A stretch of 61,988 nt of DNA from Syncephalis plumigaleata (taxonomy: Eukaryota > Zoopagomycota > Zoopagomycetes > Zoopagales > Piptocephalidaceae), in assembly GCA_025201365.1 (NCBI GenBank), contig JAIXMF010000039.1, forward strand, positions 1 through 61,988. Reading direction: 5' to 3'. Positions 32,296 to 43,823 of this stretch are shown here, in pieces. The position numbers and the translations under genes were made by a program. A model generated the notes under the pieces. That model ran no database searches. It was not told where the DNA came from and was given only the letters and a program-made list of their open reading frames with translations. Numbering within the stretch: position 1 is the stretch's first letter; every line of letters begins with the position of its first letter.

Positions 32296-33033
32296 AGAGA
32301 ATAAATGTCAAACGAGTTGACGAGCAATAACGGTAAAGAGAGAATAAATGTCAAACGAGTTGACGAGCAATAACGGTAAAGAGAGAATAAATGTCAAACG
32401 AGTTGACGAGCAATAACGGTAAAGAGAGAATAAATGTCAAACGAGTTGACGAGCAATAACGGTAAAGAGAGAATAAATGTCAAACGAGTTGACGAGCAAT
32501 AACGGTAAAGAGAGAATAAATGTCAAACGAGTTGACGAGCAATAACGGTAAAGAGAGAATAAATGTCAAACGAGTTGACGAGCAATAACGGTAAAGAGAG
32601 AATAAATGTCAAACGAGTTGACGAGCAATAACGGTAAAGAGAGAATAAATGTCAAACGAGTTGACGAGCAATAACGGTAAAGAGAGAATAAATGTCAAAC
32701 GAGTTGACGAGCAATAACGGTAAAGAGAGAATAAATGTCAAACGAGTTGACGAGCAATAACGGTAAAGAGAGAATAAATGTCAAACGAGTTGACGAGCAA
32801 TAACGGTAAAGAGAGAATAAATGTCAAACGAGTTGACGAGCAATAACGGTAAAGAGAGAATAAATGTCAAACGAGTTGACGAGCAATAACGGTAAAGAGA
32901 GAATAAATGTCAAACGAGTTGACGAGCAATAACGGTAAAGAGAGAATAAATGTCAAACGAGTTGACGAGCAATAACGGTAAAGAGAGAATAAATGTCAAA
33001 CGAGTTGACGAGCAATAACGGTAAAGAGAGAAT
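32295..33033 (-). repeat. 17 identical 43-bp tandem units forming the LINE 5' UTR
   Basis: The unit on the plus strand starts GAGAGAATAAATGTCAAACG and ends CAATAACGGTAAA. Seventeen complete copies plus 8 nt (GAGAGAAT) fill the interval, and I see no substitution between copies. The array ends exactly where the target-site duplication begins, so it travelled with the element. By analogy with the promoter monomers of mouse L1 it is probably the internal promoter, each unit carrying transcription signals. It has no spacers and is not a CRISPR array. Confidence 0.92.
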
Positions 33034-33053
33034 CGTCGCCTGGCGCCGCTTTT
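33034..33053. repeat. LINE target-site duplication, 5' side
   Basis: Exact match to 26728-26747. It continues into unique sequence AAAATTGGG, the uninterrupted original flank. The tRNA-Phe gene starts 60 bp further on. Confidence 0.85.
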
Positions 33054-33113
33054 AAAATTGGGTAAAAAATAGCAAGTACTATGTATATGTACAAATGCAG
33101 AAAGTTTTAACAA

Positions 33114-33186
33114 GCGACTTTAGCTCAGTTGGGAGAGCGTTAGACTGAAGTTCTAAATGTCCCCCGTTCGATCCGGGGAAGTCGCA
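33114..33186 (+). tRNA. tRNA-Phe (GAA)
   Basis: 73-nt cloverleaf with an acceptor stem GCGACTT/AAGTCGC, D arm with AGCTCAGTTGGGAGAGC, anticodon stem TTAGA/TCTAA, loop CTGAAGT with anticodon GAA at 33147-33149, T arm CCCCG TTCGATC CGGGG and discriminator A. No intron. Internal A and B boxes are intact. All helices pair fully, so it should be functional. Confidence 0.97.
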
Positions 33187-33190
33187 TTCC

Positions 33191-33202
33191 TTTTTGCTTT
33201 TT
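33191..33202 (+). terminator. RNA polymerase III terminator of tRNA-Phe
   Basis: Two TTTTT runs (33191-33195 and 33198-33202) begin 5 nt after the tRNA 3' end, as expected for polymerase III termination. Confidence 0.7.
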
Positions 33203-35321
33203 GTTGCTCTATAGGTCACGTGACAATATTGCGTAGAATGTATTCTGTATTCTATTTTATTCTATTAGGGAGTATGCTGATTAATTAGCAGTCTATTCGG
33301 CTTAATAGTAGACTTGTAGATCATCATGATCATCATGGTATTGCGAGAGTTTGTGTACAAGTTCAAGCAATGTCATTAGTGTGATGCTTGCACCAATCAT
33401 GAGGTGAACGATGGTCTAGACCCTCGGTCGATAGCATGCTTCGTGTAGCCGCACATGAACACATCACATTGACCTTGCGAATACAGCACGTTTAAAGGTG
33501 AATTGGCAGAGTTTACACTATTATACAATAGCGAACTTGACTATCCTTAATGAAACAATTGGATTTAACATAAGTTACTTGTAAAGCTATACATGTTTTA
33601 TTGCAGTCATTGGTTGAATACAACTAAATAGAAATATAATTAGCATCTTGTCCATTCGACATCATCTGGCCTTTGTCTGATGAAACAAGTTCGGCAATAT
33701 CAGTGCAATGAGGTAACTCAACCAGCTATACGCTACTAGCATGCAGTTATAAACAATTACCGGTGCTTTCTCATGCTGTATGGAATTTTGTTTTCGAAAC
33801 ATAATGGGCGTACAAACGACCATGACAAGCTCAAGTCGCCATTACCTACGATGTAGATAGTATATCACGATAGAGATAACCAATAATTAGTAATAAACAT
33901 GTATTGCTTGTACAATTGTTGTCAATTGTATCTACGATAGAGTCCATGTATTCTGTGGTATAATCGTTCGTTTATAGTAACATAATATATACAGTAAGGG
34001 ATACTGCGCAATATCGCATTATATTGCTACATCTTCGCATGCAACTTCTTTTACTTACACCTTGCATTCGCTTAATGCTGCACGGCGTTTCATCCTTTAT
34101 TTGACCGTTGAGCTTAAGCATTGCACTTGCTATTACTGCTACAATGATGACGGTACTCCACAACATGGCACGTGCAGAGTTTTTCCGTTAGTAACATACC
34201 TGACCAACTGATTGACCGACCAATTGACCGACTGACTGACTGACTATCCTTGTATTCGAACATCAACGAGAATTGGCCATGTGCTGTACAGTCTAGACTT
34301 TTGCCATTGCTATCATTGCCAGGATTTACAACATTTACGTATATAATCATCCTTTATGTCCTTGTACCCTAGATTGCACCATATTTATTAGTATGAACCC
34401 GTATTAGTTCACTACCCTCTCCTCAGTTGTCTCTATTACTTATTACACCTTCGCGTATTTTACAGTTACATTGGTATTGCTTTTTATATATAAACTTGCT
34501 GCCCTTTGTAATTCTGTCTTACTCTCTGCATCATCATCATCATCCTCATCCTCATCATCATCGTTATTACTATTTGGTGGATTGCAAAGTTTCGTGTTCA
34601 CTTGCACCAGCTGTGTTATCTCTTCCTTTACTTCTCGCTCACTCACTCACTTTTTGTTAGTATTAACAGCCATTTTTGGGATCATTACTAAAATACAACA
34701 CGCCTTGGGTAAGCTACACTTCTTTCGTCATTTCTCACTCCGTACACCTTACTGTTTCCACTGTGCTTGTTACTAATAATACGTGTTGTCATTTAGCGTT
34801 ACTACTCTACTCTACTATATATATATATTGTAAGTGTGCCAATACTGACTATAGATATTATTGTATGCAACAGTATAAAAAGTGTAATCTCGTATGATTC
34901 CACTATGAGGATAAGTTGCTTTTGTTTTTTTACCACTTTGCGTATTGTTCTGCTATTCCTGAATAACAACTATTCTACGGTTAGCAGTAGCATATATATA
35001 CATGTGACAGAACAGGCAAACGAATGAGCATACTGCTATAAACACCTGTTCATACGACAGCATAGTAATCTACTTTGTTTTCTTTTACAACTATAATATC
35101 GACCAACTAGAATGCTAACATACGTATAAATAGTTCATTTATTAGTGTCTAGTCAATAGACTATATCAATATCATTGCTTAATCCTAGTCCGCGGCTGTG
35201 TCAATCAATCACTCAATTGCTACCTTATCTGTTGCTTATAACAAGGTGCCATTATTCTATAACCTCGCCTTGTTATTGTCCATTTCCTTGACGGCATTTG
35301 ATACAATACGTATAATTCATC
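33203..35321. other. Intergenic region
   Basis: No gene seen. It holds GACT-type tetranucleotide repeats near 34230-34245 and CATCAT-type repeats near 34530-34560. The part next to 35321 should carry the Skn7-like promoter. Short frames lack splice support. Confidence 0.5.
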
Positions 35322-37760
35322 ATGAACGACATTCAAGAGCATCGTCTCGGTGGTACTACACTCAATGGCAACAATCAAATACCGGATTTTATTCGTAAAT
35401 TACACAGGTGAGTAGTAGACTAATAGGAATGACTTATTTGACTATCATCATCATCATCATCATCACCATCATCATCATCATACATGGATATGTACTAATA
35501 AGCATGTTGTAGCTTGCTAGAAGATGAACGTCATTCACGCGTTGTCTCATGGGGTGATTATGGAAAGTCGTTCATTGTCAAGGATCAGAGTGAATTCTCC
35601 AAGTCGATCCTTCCTATGCACTTTAAGCATTCAAACTTTGCCTCGTTTGTTCGTCAACTAAACAAATATGACTTCCATAAAGTGAAGCGCAACAATGAAG
35701 AGGACATTGTGTTGTATGGCGAGCATGTAAGTAGAACAACGGAATATACAGCTATTGATCTAATGCAATGCATCTACGAATAGGCATGGGAGTTTGACCA
35801 TCCTATGTTCCAGCGTAATCGACACGATTTACTAGGAGGCATTAAGCGTAAATGCACCAGCAAGTCGACTGCATCTAATTCAGGCTCACAATCAACCGGT
35901 GGATATGACAATGCATTAAATACAAACAATATCGACACGAGACAATCAAATACGAGTCATAATCAGATAGCGGATATAATGTCGCAAATGGAGCAGCTCA
36001 AACATCGTTTGGATACTGTAACTCAGCAGCAGGAGGAGACTAAAGTGAATCTTAAACGTGCCACACTTCATTGTGAGGCGTTGTCTAATGAATTGCAAGA
36101 GGCATATCATGGTATTGCCACTCGCGATAAGCTAATGAATCAAATTGTACAATACCTCGTTGATAGTCGTCCAGGTAAGCAGCGCTTAATTATGAATGCA
36201 TAGTAACTATATCAACTCATTATAATATCGTTTATTTCATTACAGATCAATCGACATTTAGCATGCAACTAAAGCAATTGATCGAGACACATGCCGATGC
36301 AATTACTGCATTTGAGAATACACTCGATAAATTGAATATCCCACCGAATTCAAGTCGTATTACACCCGTGTCAGGCACAGTATCACCTAGGATGGAGGCA
36401 TCCGGTGGATCTAATGGCTTTCTAATGAATGCTTCACCAGTAGCAAGCAACTATGTTGGTCGTTCATTTATGCAACAGCTACAAACATCGCCAACCACTG
36501 CTACACATACAAGTAGCCATGCCACATCTGCTCCCATGTTCCAGACATATACGCAAAATATGCAACCCTTACCATCTACAAGCAGTGTGCCACCTGTATC
36601 GACAGCATCACCAACGGGCATGATTGCCACTGGGATGAACAATGCGGCCAATATCCCATCGATACAAGGTCAGCTGATCAATACGACGACGACGACGACG
36701 ACGGAGACAACGGGCAAGGACAAGGCGCCAACTATTGCACGAAAGCGAAAGCAACTGGCCAAGAAGGCGGGTACCCTATCGGAACTTGAGACACGTCGAC
36801 CAAGCTGGCTGCAACCACCAAAAGTGCTACTCGTGGAGGATGACATTGTTTGTCGACGACTAAGCGGAAAGATCCTACAAGTGTTCGGGTGTACATTCGA
36901 TGAAGCTGAAGATGGTTTAACGGCTGTTAACAAAATGAACATTAGTAAATATGATCTAGTGCTTATGGTAAGATTGCTTTCTATTGACATAGACATATAG
37001 TATGACTAACCCTTGACTATGCTCGTAGGATATCATGATGCCACATCTGGATGGTATGAGTGCCACTGCACAGATTCGTCAATTTGATCGATACACGCCT
37101 ATTGTCAGTTTAACTGCCAACTTCACACAGGATGCTCGTATTGTTTACATGTCATGCGGTATGAACGACGTTCTTCCCAAGCCATTCAGTAAGGATACAC
37201 TACTAAATGTTGTCGAAAAGTATTGCGTTCATCTTATGCGGACACAATGCGTCAATCAAGCTCAAATGACACTGTCCATTTCACGTCCTCTTCCGCCCGC
37301 TGGTACCATCATCGAGGAACTGGACGACAATGCGACATCATCCGAGGAGATCTCGGTTACTCCAACTAGTACTAATGCCATTGGCACCATTGGCTTATTG
37401 TCACCGTCATTATCGAATCATGCTGCACTCTCACCTACTTGCAGCAATAATAGCAGTAATGATGGTAATCATGGTAGTGTAATGACCACCAACACCAGCA
37501 CTGTTTATAATAATCCACTATCAGCTATGATGTTTGATATGGCACAACATATGGCCAACTGGAATGAATCAAGCGGTATGACATCCAATGTCAACAGTAA
37601 TAGCTCATCTAATACCAATACAATGAATACTGGTGTCAAGCGTACATTTATTGAAGTGGCAACTGAACCAAATCCAAACACGTTGATTGCCAATGGATTG
37701 CCATCGAATTCAACGCTAATCTATAATTTCAATCAAGAAGTTAAACGAGCACGTACTTGA
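35322..37760 (+). CDS. SKN7: Skn7-type transcription factor: HSF-like DNA-binding domain plus response-regulator receiver
   Basis: Predicted 714-residue protein from five exons: 35322-35407, 35513-35726, 35784-36174, 36246-36967 and 37029-37760. The HSF-type domain covers residues about 20-125 (PDFIRKLHSLLEDERHSRVV, HSNFASFVRQLNKYDFHKV). A coiled coil follows at about 175-240 (MSQMEQLKHRLDTVTQQQEE). The receiver is at about 423-540, with the acidic pocket in LLVEDD, the phosphate-accepting Asp472 in MDIMMPHLDGM, Thr in SLTAN and Lys in PKPF. Such proteins end the fungal Sln1-Ypd1 type phosphorelay and act in oxidative and osmotic stress and cell-wall responses. The receiver looks fully functional. 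The C-terminal tail is Asn/Ser-rich. The intron at 35408-35512 holds a CATCAT microsatellite. Confidence 0.95.
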
Positions 37761-38307
37761 ATTCATTACACGAAGAGGAACGATTGTTTGTTATTCAACT
37801 GGTAAAAGGGAAAACAAACGAATCGTAACCATTATTACAAAGGAAATATCCCTAAACAACTTGTTATTTTATTATCAAATCGCGCGCGTGTATATTTCTA
37901 TCTCTATTTATCTTATTTCTATTGTATCCTTTCATCTCTTTCTTTCCTTTCTCTTTCTTTTGCGTAATTGTCGTCACATGTGCTTGTGTAGTCATTATTT
38001 CATAACTGCCTTTAGTCAGTTGATTTCTATATTTCCCTATTTCATTCAATTTCATTCCTGTCTCTGTTCATATAACACTGTCAATCATTATTGCTTCATT
38101 TTAACATACATATAATTATTATTAATCGCAGTTCCTTTTGTGACCGCAAATGAATGGTTACTCTATGATTAGCACAGATGTAGTATTGTCGTAATTTCTA
38201 TACAAGATATATATATATATATAAATAACATAGATCGTATTGTATTCTGCAAGGATTTATTGAATGAATACGTTCGTGTGTATGTGTTAATGTTACTAAA
38301 ATCATGA
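37761..38307. other. Intergenic region between convergent genes
   Basis: 3' flanks of the Skn7-like gene (plus) and metaxin-like gene (minus). Pyrimidine-rich around 37890-38060, with a TA run near 38208-38222. No gene seen. Confidence 0.5.
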
Positions 38308-39983
38308 CTAAAATACGCTTTTTAAAAGATCTTCACTCGTTAATGTAGGGAATTCCTCAATGTTGGCATTGTCCTCTTCATCTTCTGACTCCATATCCTC
38401 CTCTTGTTCATCGTCTGAAGCAAACTCAATACTAATAATATTGTTCCATACCATATAGCCTATCATTAAACTGACACCACCTAGAATGGAGAACCAGCGC
38501 TTTTGATAAAAAGGACGCTCCACCTCCATTGATTCGTTTGCCTTATTGACACGGCTCTCGTTTCTATTTCCCGTCTTCTTTTGACGCCAATTAGTCCAGT
38601 ATTCCTGCATGACACGCCATCCATCACCGCCCAATAAAACTCGTCCCGGTAATGCCAGTATACCGGAGAGTGTGGCAGGTAATGGTGGACATGTCTCAAG
38701 TGCTTTGGGTTGCATAGATAATGTAAGTGCTCGTATTCTATCACAATAAGCAACTAGATTGGGGAATTCTCTAATTAGCATTGGACGTAATGTTGAATGC
38801 TGAAATTCATCGGCATAAAGATGAATAGCCAAATGTCCATATACGATTGCATCCAATGACGATGGTCTAATTGATTAGCATACAAATAATAGATTAGTAT
38901 TTAGTTTGTATTCCTATATATAAGATATAGCTTACTTTTCACCAAATATATATGTTTGATTGTTTAGCTTTGTTGAGAGTGCTGCATAGCAATTACGTAC
39001 TTGAATAATAAGCTAGTCATATTGTCATTATCATCAGATTAGATTAGATGACTTATTATTCTACTCTATTACTCACCTCTTCGGGTAGCATAGTCAATTC
39101 AGCTACTGTCTTCTTGTCAGTTGCGTTTGCTTCCACTTCATTCTCATTTACGTTTGGCCTTGTCTTCTTTGCCAGTTTGTATTCGGCATTGGCAAGTCGT
39201 TCTCGTGCAGCGTTCCTCATACGTATAGGGATAATGTAACGCGTGTATATGGGTGACATTTGCGAATACACAGGTCGTACGACCTCAGTGAAATTCTTCT
39301 CTATTTGAAACCATTCATAAAGCTAACGCGACCAGTATTAGTATTTGTAGATTGTACTACACAATGACAGCATTAATCTACCTGAGCCTCGTACAAGATA
39401 TGATCCACCATCGTTCGATATCTAGTGTAAAACGGGTTTATGTCTCAGTCAATCCATAAGTGCTACATACGAATGCTACTTACGCAATGGCATCTGCTTG
39501 TTGCTTTTGAGATAGTTCAATATCCATGTCATAGCCCTATTGGTATAATATACAATAGATTAGCAAAGAAGAGCAATGTAAATACCACGAGATACTTGCC
39601 ATTATTTGTAATTGCTGTATGATACTCTCGCTGCCTGCTATAACTTGATGCTCGCCTACCTTCAAGAGAGGCAGTTCACCTAATAGAACGATAGTTAGTA
39701 CAGCTACCTCGTTGTATTCGCGTGTGTGAGATTCAACACGTTCAGCCACTTACCATTAGGTGATATTGTCGGGTCGTTCACGTTATAAAGAGACCAGCTT
39801 GCATTGGACAATGACAAGTATGTCTAGTGCATACACGGTATATGCATAGAAGAATGAGTCGCTGCAACTAGTATTCATTACTTCTGGTCATACCTGAACA
39901 CCCAAACAAAATGGATCTATGGTGGGCAGTTTCCAACGTCCTGCCCAGGAGTAAAGCGTCAGTGGGACTGACGATCTCGCCAT
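38308..39983 (-). CDS. Metaxin/Sam37-like mitochondrial outer-membrane import protein
   Basis: Predicted 404-residue protein from eight exons: 39983-39894, 39823-39754, 39679-39600, 39536-39484, 39421-39382, 39322-39077, 39012-38936 and 38866-38308. The N-terminus has LTLYSWAGRWKLPTIDPFCL and SLYNVNDPTISPNGELPLLK, the metaxin glutathione-transferase-like thioredoxin fold. The helical part has NNQTYIFGEKPSSLDAIVYG, typical of metaxin C-terminal domains. One membrane segment (WFSILGGVSLMIGYMVW) and an acidic tail end the protein. It would belong to the sorting and assembly machinery that inserts beta-barrel proteins. Intron 3 starts with GC (GCAAGT, 39599-39594), a rare but accepted donor. Metaxin 1 versus Sam37 naming is open. 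Confidence 0.9.
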
Positions 39984-40180
39984 TGTAAGTATAAGAACGC
40001 GAAAGATAATAGAAAAAGATAGAGAAAACAGATACACTATGATCGAATTACACGCTCACCATCCTATTTTGTAATGAATCTAAACCAACAGACATGACAC
40101 AAATGATTCATTGCTGTTTGTAATTGATCTCGATAATAACACACATATTTATTCAAATACACAATAGCCATTGCTATGTC

Positions 40181-41348
40181 TTAAGCGTAGCGCGTAAATG
40201 TACCATGGAAGAAAAGATTCTTGCCATTGCTAGATGACGATGCATCATCCTTCTTGGTACTAGTAAATAGTTCCTTGACTGCCTTGGGCATGCTTCGTTG
40301 CGCTACTGTTGTTTGTCGATGCTGTTCAATAATACTCGCTGCTTTACTTGAAGTACGCGTTGTTGTGGAAGAAGAAGAGGAAGAAGCGTCAATGCGAGAT
40401 CGCTTCTCTGCAGTATTCGCGTCATCATCATGATTCTTCTTTCGTTTCGCCTTCTAATGATTAATTAGATAAATTGATGTTACTCATCTGTTATTATTGT
40501 TATTATCCCCTCCACACTCGCTACTACTTACTTTAGTCTTTTTCTTGCTTTCAAGGGCTGCCCTCAATTTAGTCAACTGTTCAGCATCCGGATTAATAGG
40601 AATATAATCCTCTGGACTAGTCGGTTTATTACACTAAACATCATATTAAAGCAATACAGTATTAGTTATGAGGCTGCATCATTATAGATAAATAGATAGA
40701 TCCATTAGTACTTACTACAAGGCAGTTGGGTTCTTCAATCTCACGTATTGCCTGCTCGCTAACAACACATCCACATTGACGCGAGAACACAAAGCGATAC
40801 CTGCCGTTCATCTCTCTTTTCGTAATGGGGCACACGAATAACGCCTGTGGTGCCGTTTCATCCGAGCCCATGACTGTCGTGCCATTGCTGTGATTGTACT
40901 GCTTCGACAGATCGTGGCCATGCTTGTTATTCTCCGAGTCTGCCGGTTCCTTTGGTTTCTCGCTTGTCGCAGGATTAGGCGTCAGCTTTAGTGTAACTAC
41001 GTCCTTAAGCGAATGAATATGCGGACATATCACGTCCGAGTCACCATAACGACTGCGATCTAGGAGCATTTCCAAGATTGCTTCGCGATTATACATTGTT
41101 CCCAGTAGATCGGCCACTACCGGTGTTTGTAGCAATGCCTACACTGTGGTTAGACAAGCCCTTTTCTCTCTCTCTCTCTCTTCCTTTCTCTTCTTCCACA
41201 TGGATGTACGTATCAGTACACTTACCTTGGACAGAGCACAGTAGAACGAGCGTGCGATCGTTTGTATACGTGCATCAGCCACTGGATCTTTCTTTTTCTC
41301 TTTCACCAATTCACTTCGTTTAGGAATGGAGCCTCCGTCGTTACCCAT
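40181..41348 (-). CDS. RTF2: Rtf2-family replication termination/fork protein
   Basis: Predicted 306-residue protein from four exons: 41348-41226, 41138-40716, 40633-40532 and 40453-40181. It begins MGNDGGSIPKRSELVK, the conserved Rtf2 start, followed by ALLQTPVVADLLGTMYNREA. The RING-like half has CPITKREMNGRYRFVFSRQC and ends EEPNCLVCNKP, with Cys spacing suited to a single zinc site. The C-terminal part is basic and Ser-rich, with KRKK stretches and KELFTSTK near the end. Rtf2 proteins act in the nucleus at stalled or barrier-arrested replication forks and in splicing. Splice sites are canonical. The metaxin-like gene follows on the same strand 197 bp away. Confidence 0.92.
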
Positions 41349-41520
41349 GATATATACGACTAATTCGGGAAATAATAAAGTAATGCTTGCACGAACAATG
41401 AACGATCTAGAGATCTGCTAAATCGAGGAAAAAGGAAATGGAGGTGCGTGGCAAGAATATGGATTAACATGCGCACGCTATTTACCCACTCTTATTGTGG
41501 TTTTTCCATTATTGTCACCT

Positions 41521-41580
41521 AAAAATACAGTGTTTTTCCATCCAATTTGCGCATTTATCCTTTAACATTTGCAGTTTATT
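41521..41580 (-). repeat. Palindrome-ended dispersed repeat, copy 4
   Basis: On the minus strand it reads AAAGGATAAATGCGCAAATT, then GGATGGAAAAA and CACTGTATTTTT. It shares GCGCAAATTGGATGGAAAAA with copy 5 at 42715-42760 in opposite orientation. It lies upstream of the Rtf2 gene. Confidence 0.55.
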
Positions 41581-41806
41581 AATAGATAAATTTGCACAAT
41601 TGTTAACACCATTATCGCATTGCTATTATTAATGAGTAGTTGTCATTGCCCTAGCAGTTGAGGGAAATGTTAATGATAGCGATATCACATATTGCAATCA
41701 GTGATATTAATAATAGACATGTTGATAGAACTTACATACCTTGGATGCAAAGTGATAACCATTACGGATAAGTTGTTTTCCGCTGTTTGATCCTCGTTGT
41801 TGCACT

Positions 41807-41990
41807 AATCCTCCTTTTCTTGAACCTTTGGAGTTGTGCCACTTTGATGCATTGATCCTCCTTTTCTTGAGCACCTGAAGGTAACACCATTGATGAAATG
41901 TATCTAGAGGTATACGTAATCCTCTTTTTTTGAGCATCTGAAGGTAACACCACTGACTAAATGTATCTAGAGGTATACGTAATCCTTTCT
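41807..41990. repeat. Short direct repeats of 47-64 bp
   Basis: Units starting around 41807, 41854 and 41918, and ending near 41981, share AATCCTCCTTTTCTTGA-like starts. The last two also share CTGAAGGTAACACCA and GTATCTAGAGGTATACGTAA. The unit is 63-64 bp between the last two. The minus-strand frame across them is a by-product. Confidence 0.6.
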
Positions 41991-42089
41991 GAGATGCGCT
42001 CCTTATTGCTCATTATTACCCCCAACCATTCCTGCATCATGAGATTGGTGTCTATGTTGGTATTACAGCCATGTCCCTTCAACACTCAC

Positions 42090-42690
42090 CATAGTTTCAA
42101 TATTGAATAATGTTACATTATCCACTATAAATATGGGTCCTATTTTGTACGAACTGAATAAACTTATCTTCACCTTCCAGTTCAATCGTCCCTATTACAC
42201 TCTACTCACACTACCTTATCGTATATCGCCTACACATTGTGCTTGAGCAAATCGAGCAACCATAGCTCCCACACTATCAATGAGAAAGTGTCCTACTACT
42301 TGTCATGATCCCTTACGGTAAGTATACCTCATTACACTTTGATATTTATTACAGTATACTAACTCATTATTCTATTAGATGCACACATCAAAAAATATAA
42401 AGAGGACATGCAAGTTAAAGGATTCGAGTATCAATTGTGGAATCGGGGTTATGGTTGCTCGTCTGGATTTCATTCAAATCACCAACTGCCTTCGTAGTGG
42501 AACCGATGTTCCAACACAACTTCATCCAAGGGTCGTTGCTTCCAATCATTCAAGAGCAGGAGGACAAGGACATCGAGGAACCGAACAACAAATTACAAAT
42601 TACCGGGGTTGTATCGTCAACCACCCCAGTTCTTCTCCAGAGGGGGCTGGGAAACAGAATGCAGGGGGCTCAAAAGGCCGGTAAGTGTTA
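42090..42690 (+). other. Possible LTR-retrotransposon remnant
   Basis: TATAAATA at about 42128 is followed within 30 bp by AATAAA at about 42156, the compact promoter and polyadenylation pattern of LTRs. Downstream, a GTAAGT donor (42317) and a TACTAAC branch site plus acceptor (42378) could join a short start (ATG ATC CCT TAC) to an exon-like stretch ending with a GTAAGT at about 42682, but the joined frame meets a stop after about 40 codons. No reverse transcriptase, integrase, paired LTR or primer-binding site was found. It could equally be unrelated low-level sequence. Confidence 0.25.
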
Positions 42691-42714
42691 ACATCATCAT
42701 TATTTATTCGTAAT

Positions 42715-42760
42715 AACAGAAGGCTAACTGCGCAAATTGGATGGAAAAAGCCTGTAATTT
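42715..42760 (+). repeat. Palindrome-ended dispersed repeat, copy 5
   Basis: AGAAGGCTAACTGCGCAAAT, then TGGATGGAAAAAGCCTGTAA. The ends GGCT and AGCC are complementary. It is preceded by a TTATTCGTAATAA phrase that resembles the TTATTAATAAA lead of other copies. Confidence 0.55.
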
Positions 42761-43823
42761 ATTAATCAACGACCGCACCAATGAATATTGTTTTATCATA
42801 CACCACGCAGAGGAGACAATAATGTATGAAGGAATGGCTGCTATGAGCATTAACAGGATTGTATCATGATGCTGCGTCTCATGAAGTGCCTGCATCAAAG
42901 TCGAACGAGCAGAGGTGTACGTCTCGGCATTTAGTTTTGCTCTTCTTGCTTCCTTCTTTCCCGTTCTATTTCGTCATTTAATCGTTGGCCAAGTCGACCA
43001 TTACTCATTGTTTTCTCATCCTCATTCTCTTACCATTTCCTTTACCATGTCCGTGACGGTTTTAGCGTGTGCTCGTTCACGTTATTCACGAGTTAATAAA
43101 TGTAGTGCCAACTAAAGTGTACATACTCGTATGAACCAATGGATTTTCCTATATTTATTAGTGTTCATGTTACGCGGCTAGCATGTTGCAACGAAAGTGG
43201 GGCTTGTCCTCCGCAAATAAGCTGAAAAAGGCGAATGGGGGCACGCCGTCATATTACATTAGGACGGATGCACGTGTAACCGCGTGCCGGTTAATCCTGT
43301 TAGATTTTCTAAATGTTTTTAAAAGCAAGCGTCAATACCGACGTGTTCTTAGGCTAGTCCTTCATCGTCGCCGATTATTCCTTTGCTTGTCAACTCTCTT
43401 TGCCTCTCTCTCTCTCTTGCCTCTCTTGCCTCTCTTGCCTCTTACCTTTTGCCTCTTTTCTTTTTTGCTTTTAGCGTTATCTTGCGTATAACACATATCA
43501 TTACGTCTATGATATAGTTTTTATTATACATTAAATATATTCCATTCTATCAGCGGTGTACTTCCTGCTCGTATCCACGAAAGCTTCCTTGGTTGGTGTC
43601 CCGTAACATTCTACCCGGGTCACTTGCTCGTCAGCTCGCTCGTACACTCGGCCGTGTTCAACTCATCGACCAACTCTATTTATAGGTTTATCGACAATTG
43701 CCCAGCCCGATATCTATATTGTTATCCATAAAAGCTCAAGCGATACCTACCATTTGATAGTTAAACACGTTATTCCCGATTCTTAATCTCGTTAAACAGT
43801 TGCAACTTTCCTTTCTTTGTGCC

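Larger units (their letters stand above)
26748..33033 (-). mobile_element. Full-length, apparently intact LINE (non-LTR retrotransposon)
   Basis: A 6.29 kb element on the minus strand, bounded by 20-bp target-site duplications. From its 5' end it has a tandem array of 17 identical 43-bp units (33033-32295), an 11-bp-stem hairpin (32295-32260), ORF1 (32253-30589), ORF2 (30589-26879), a 130-bp 3' UTR and a poly(A) tail. Both frames are open over their full length, the monomers are identical and the duplications exact, all signs of recent insertion. It belongs to the L1-like group with an apurinic-type endonuclease and has no recognisable RNase H. The exact clade cannot be fixed without a tree. 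Confidence 0.93.
41349..43823. other. Intergenic, with repeats and a possible LTR-type remnant
   Basis: No intact gene seen. It contains a copy of the dispersed repeat on the minus strand (41521-41580), short tandem repeats at 41807-41990, an LTR-like promoter and polyadenylation pattern near 42130-42165, an exon-like stretch to 42680 and a further dispersed repeat at 42715-42760. 42920-43800 is pyrimidine-rich and probably includes the trehalase promoter. Confidence 0.5.

Noticed and set aside
32295-33033. Regular 43-bp repeats as a CRISPR array
   Set aside because: Repeats are contiguous with no spacers, the DNA is eukaryotic, and the array is the 5' end of a LINE bounded by a target-site duplication.
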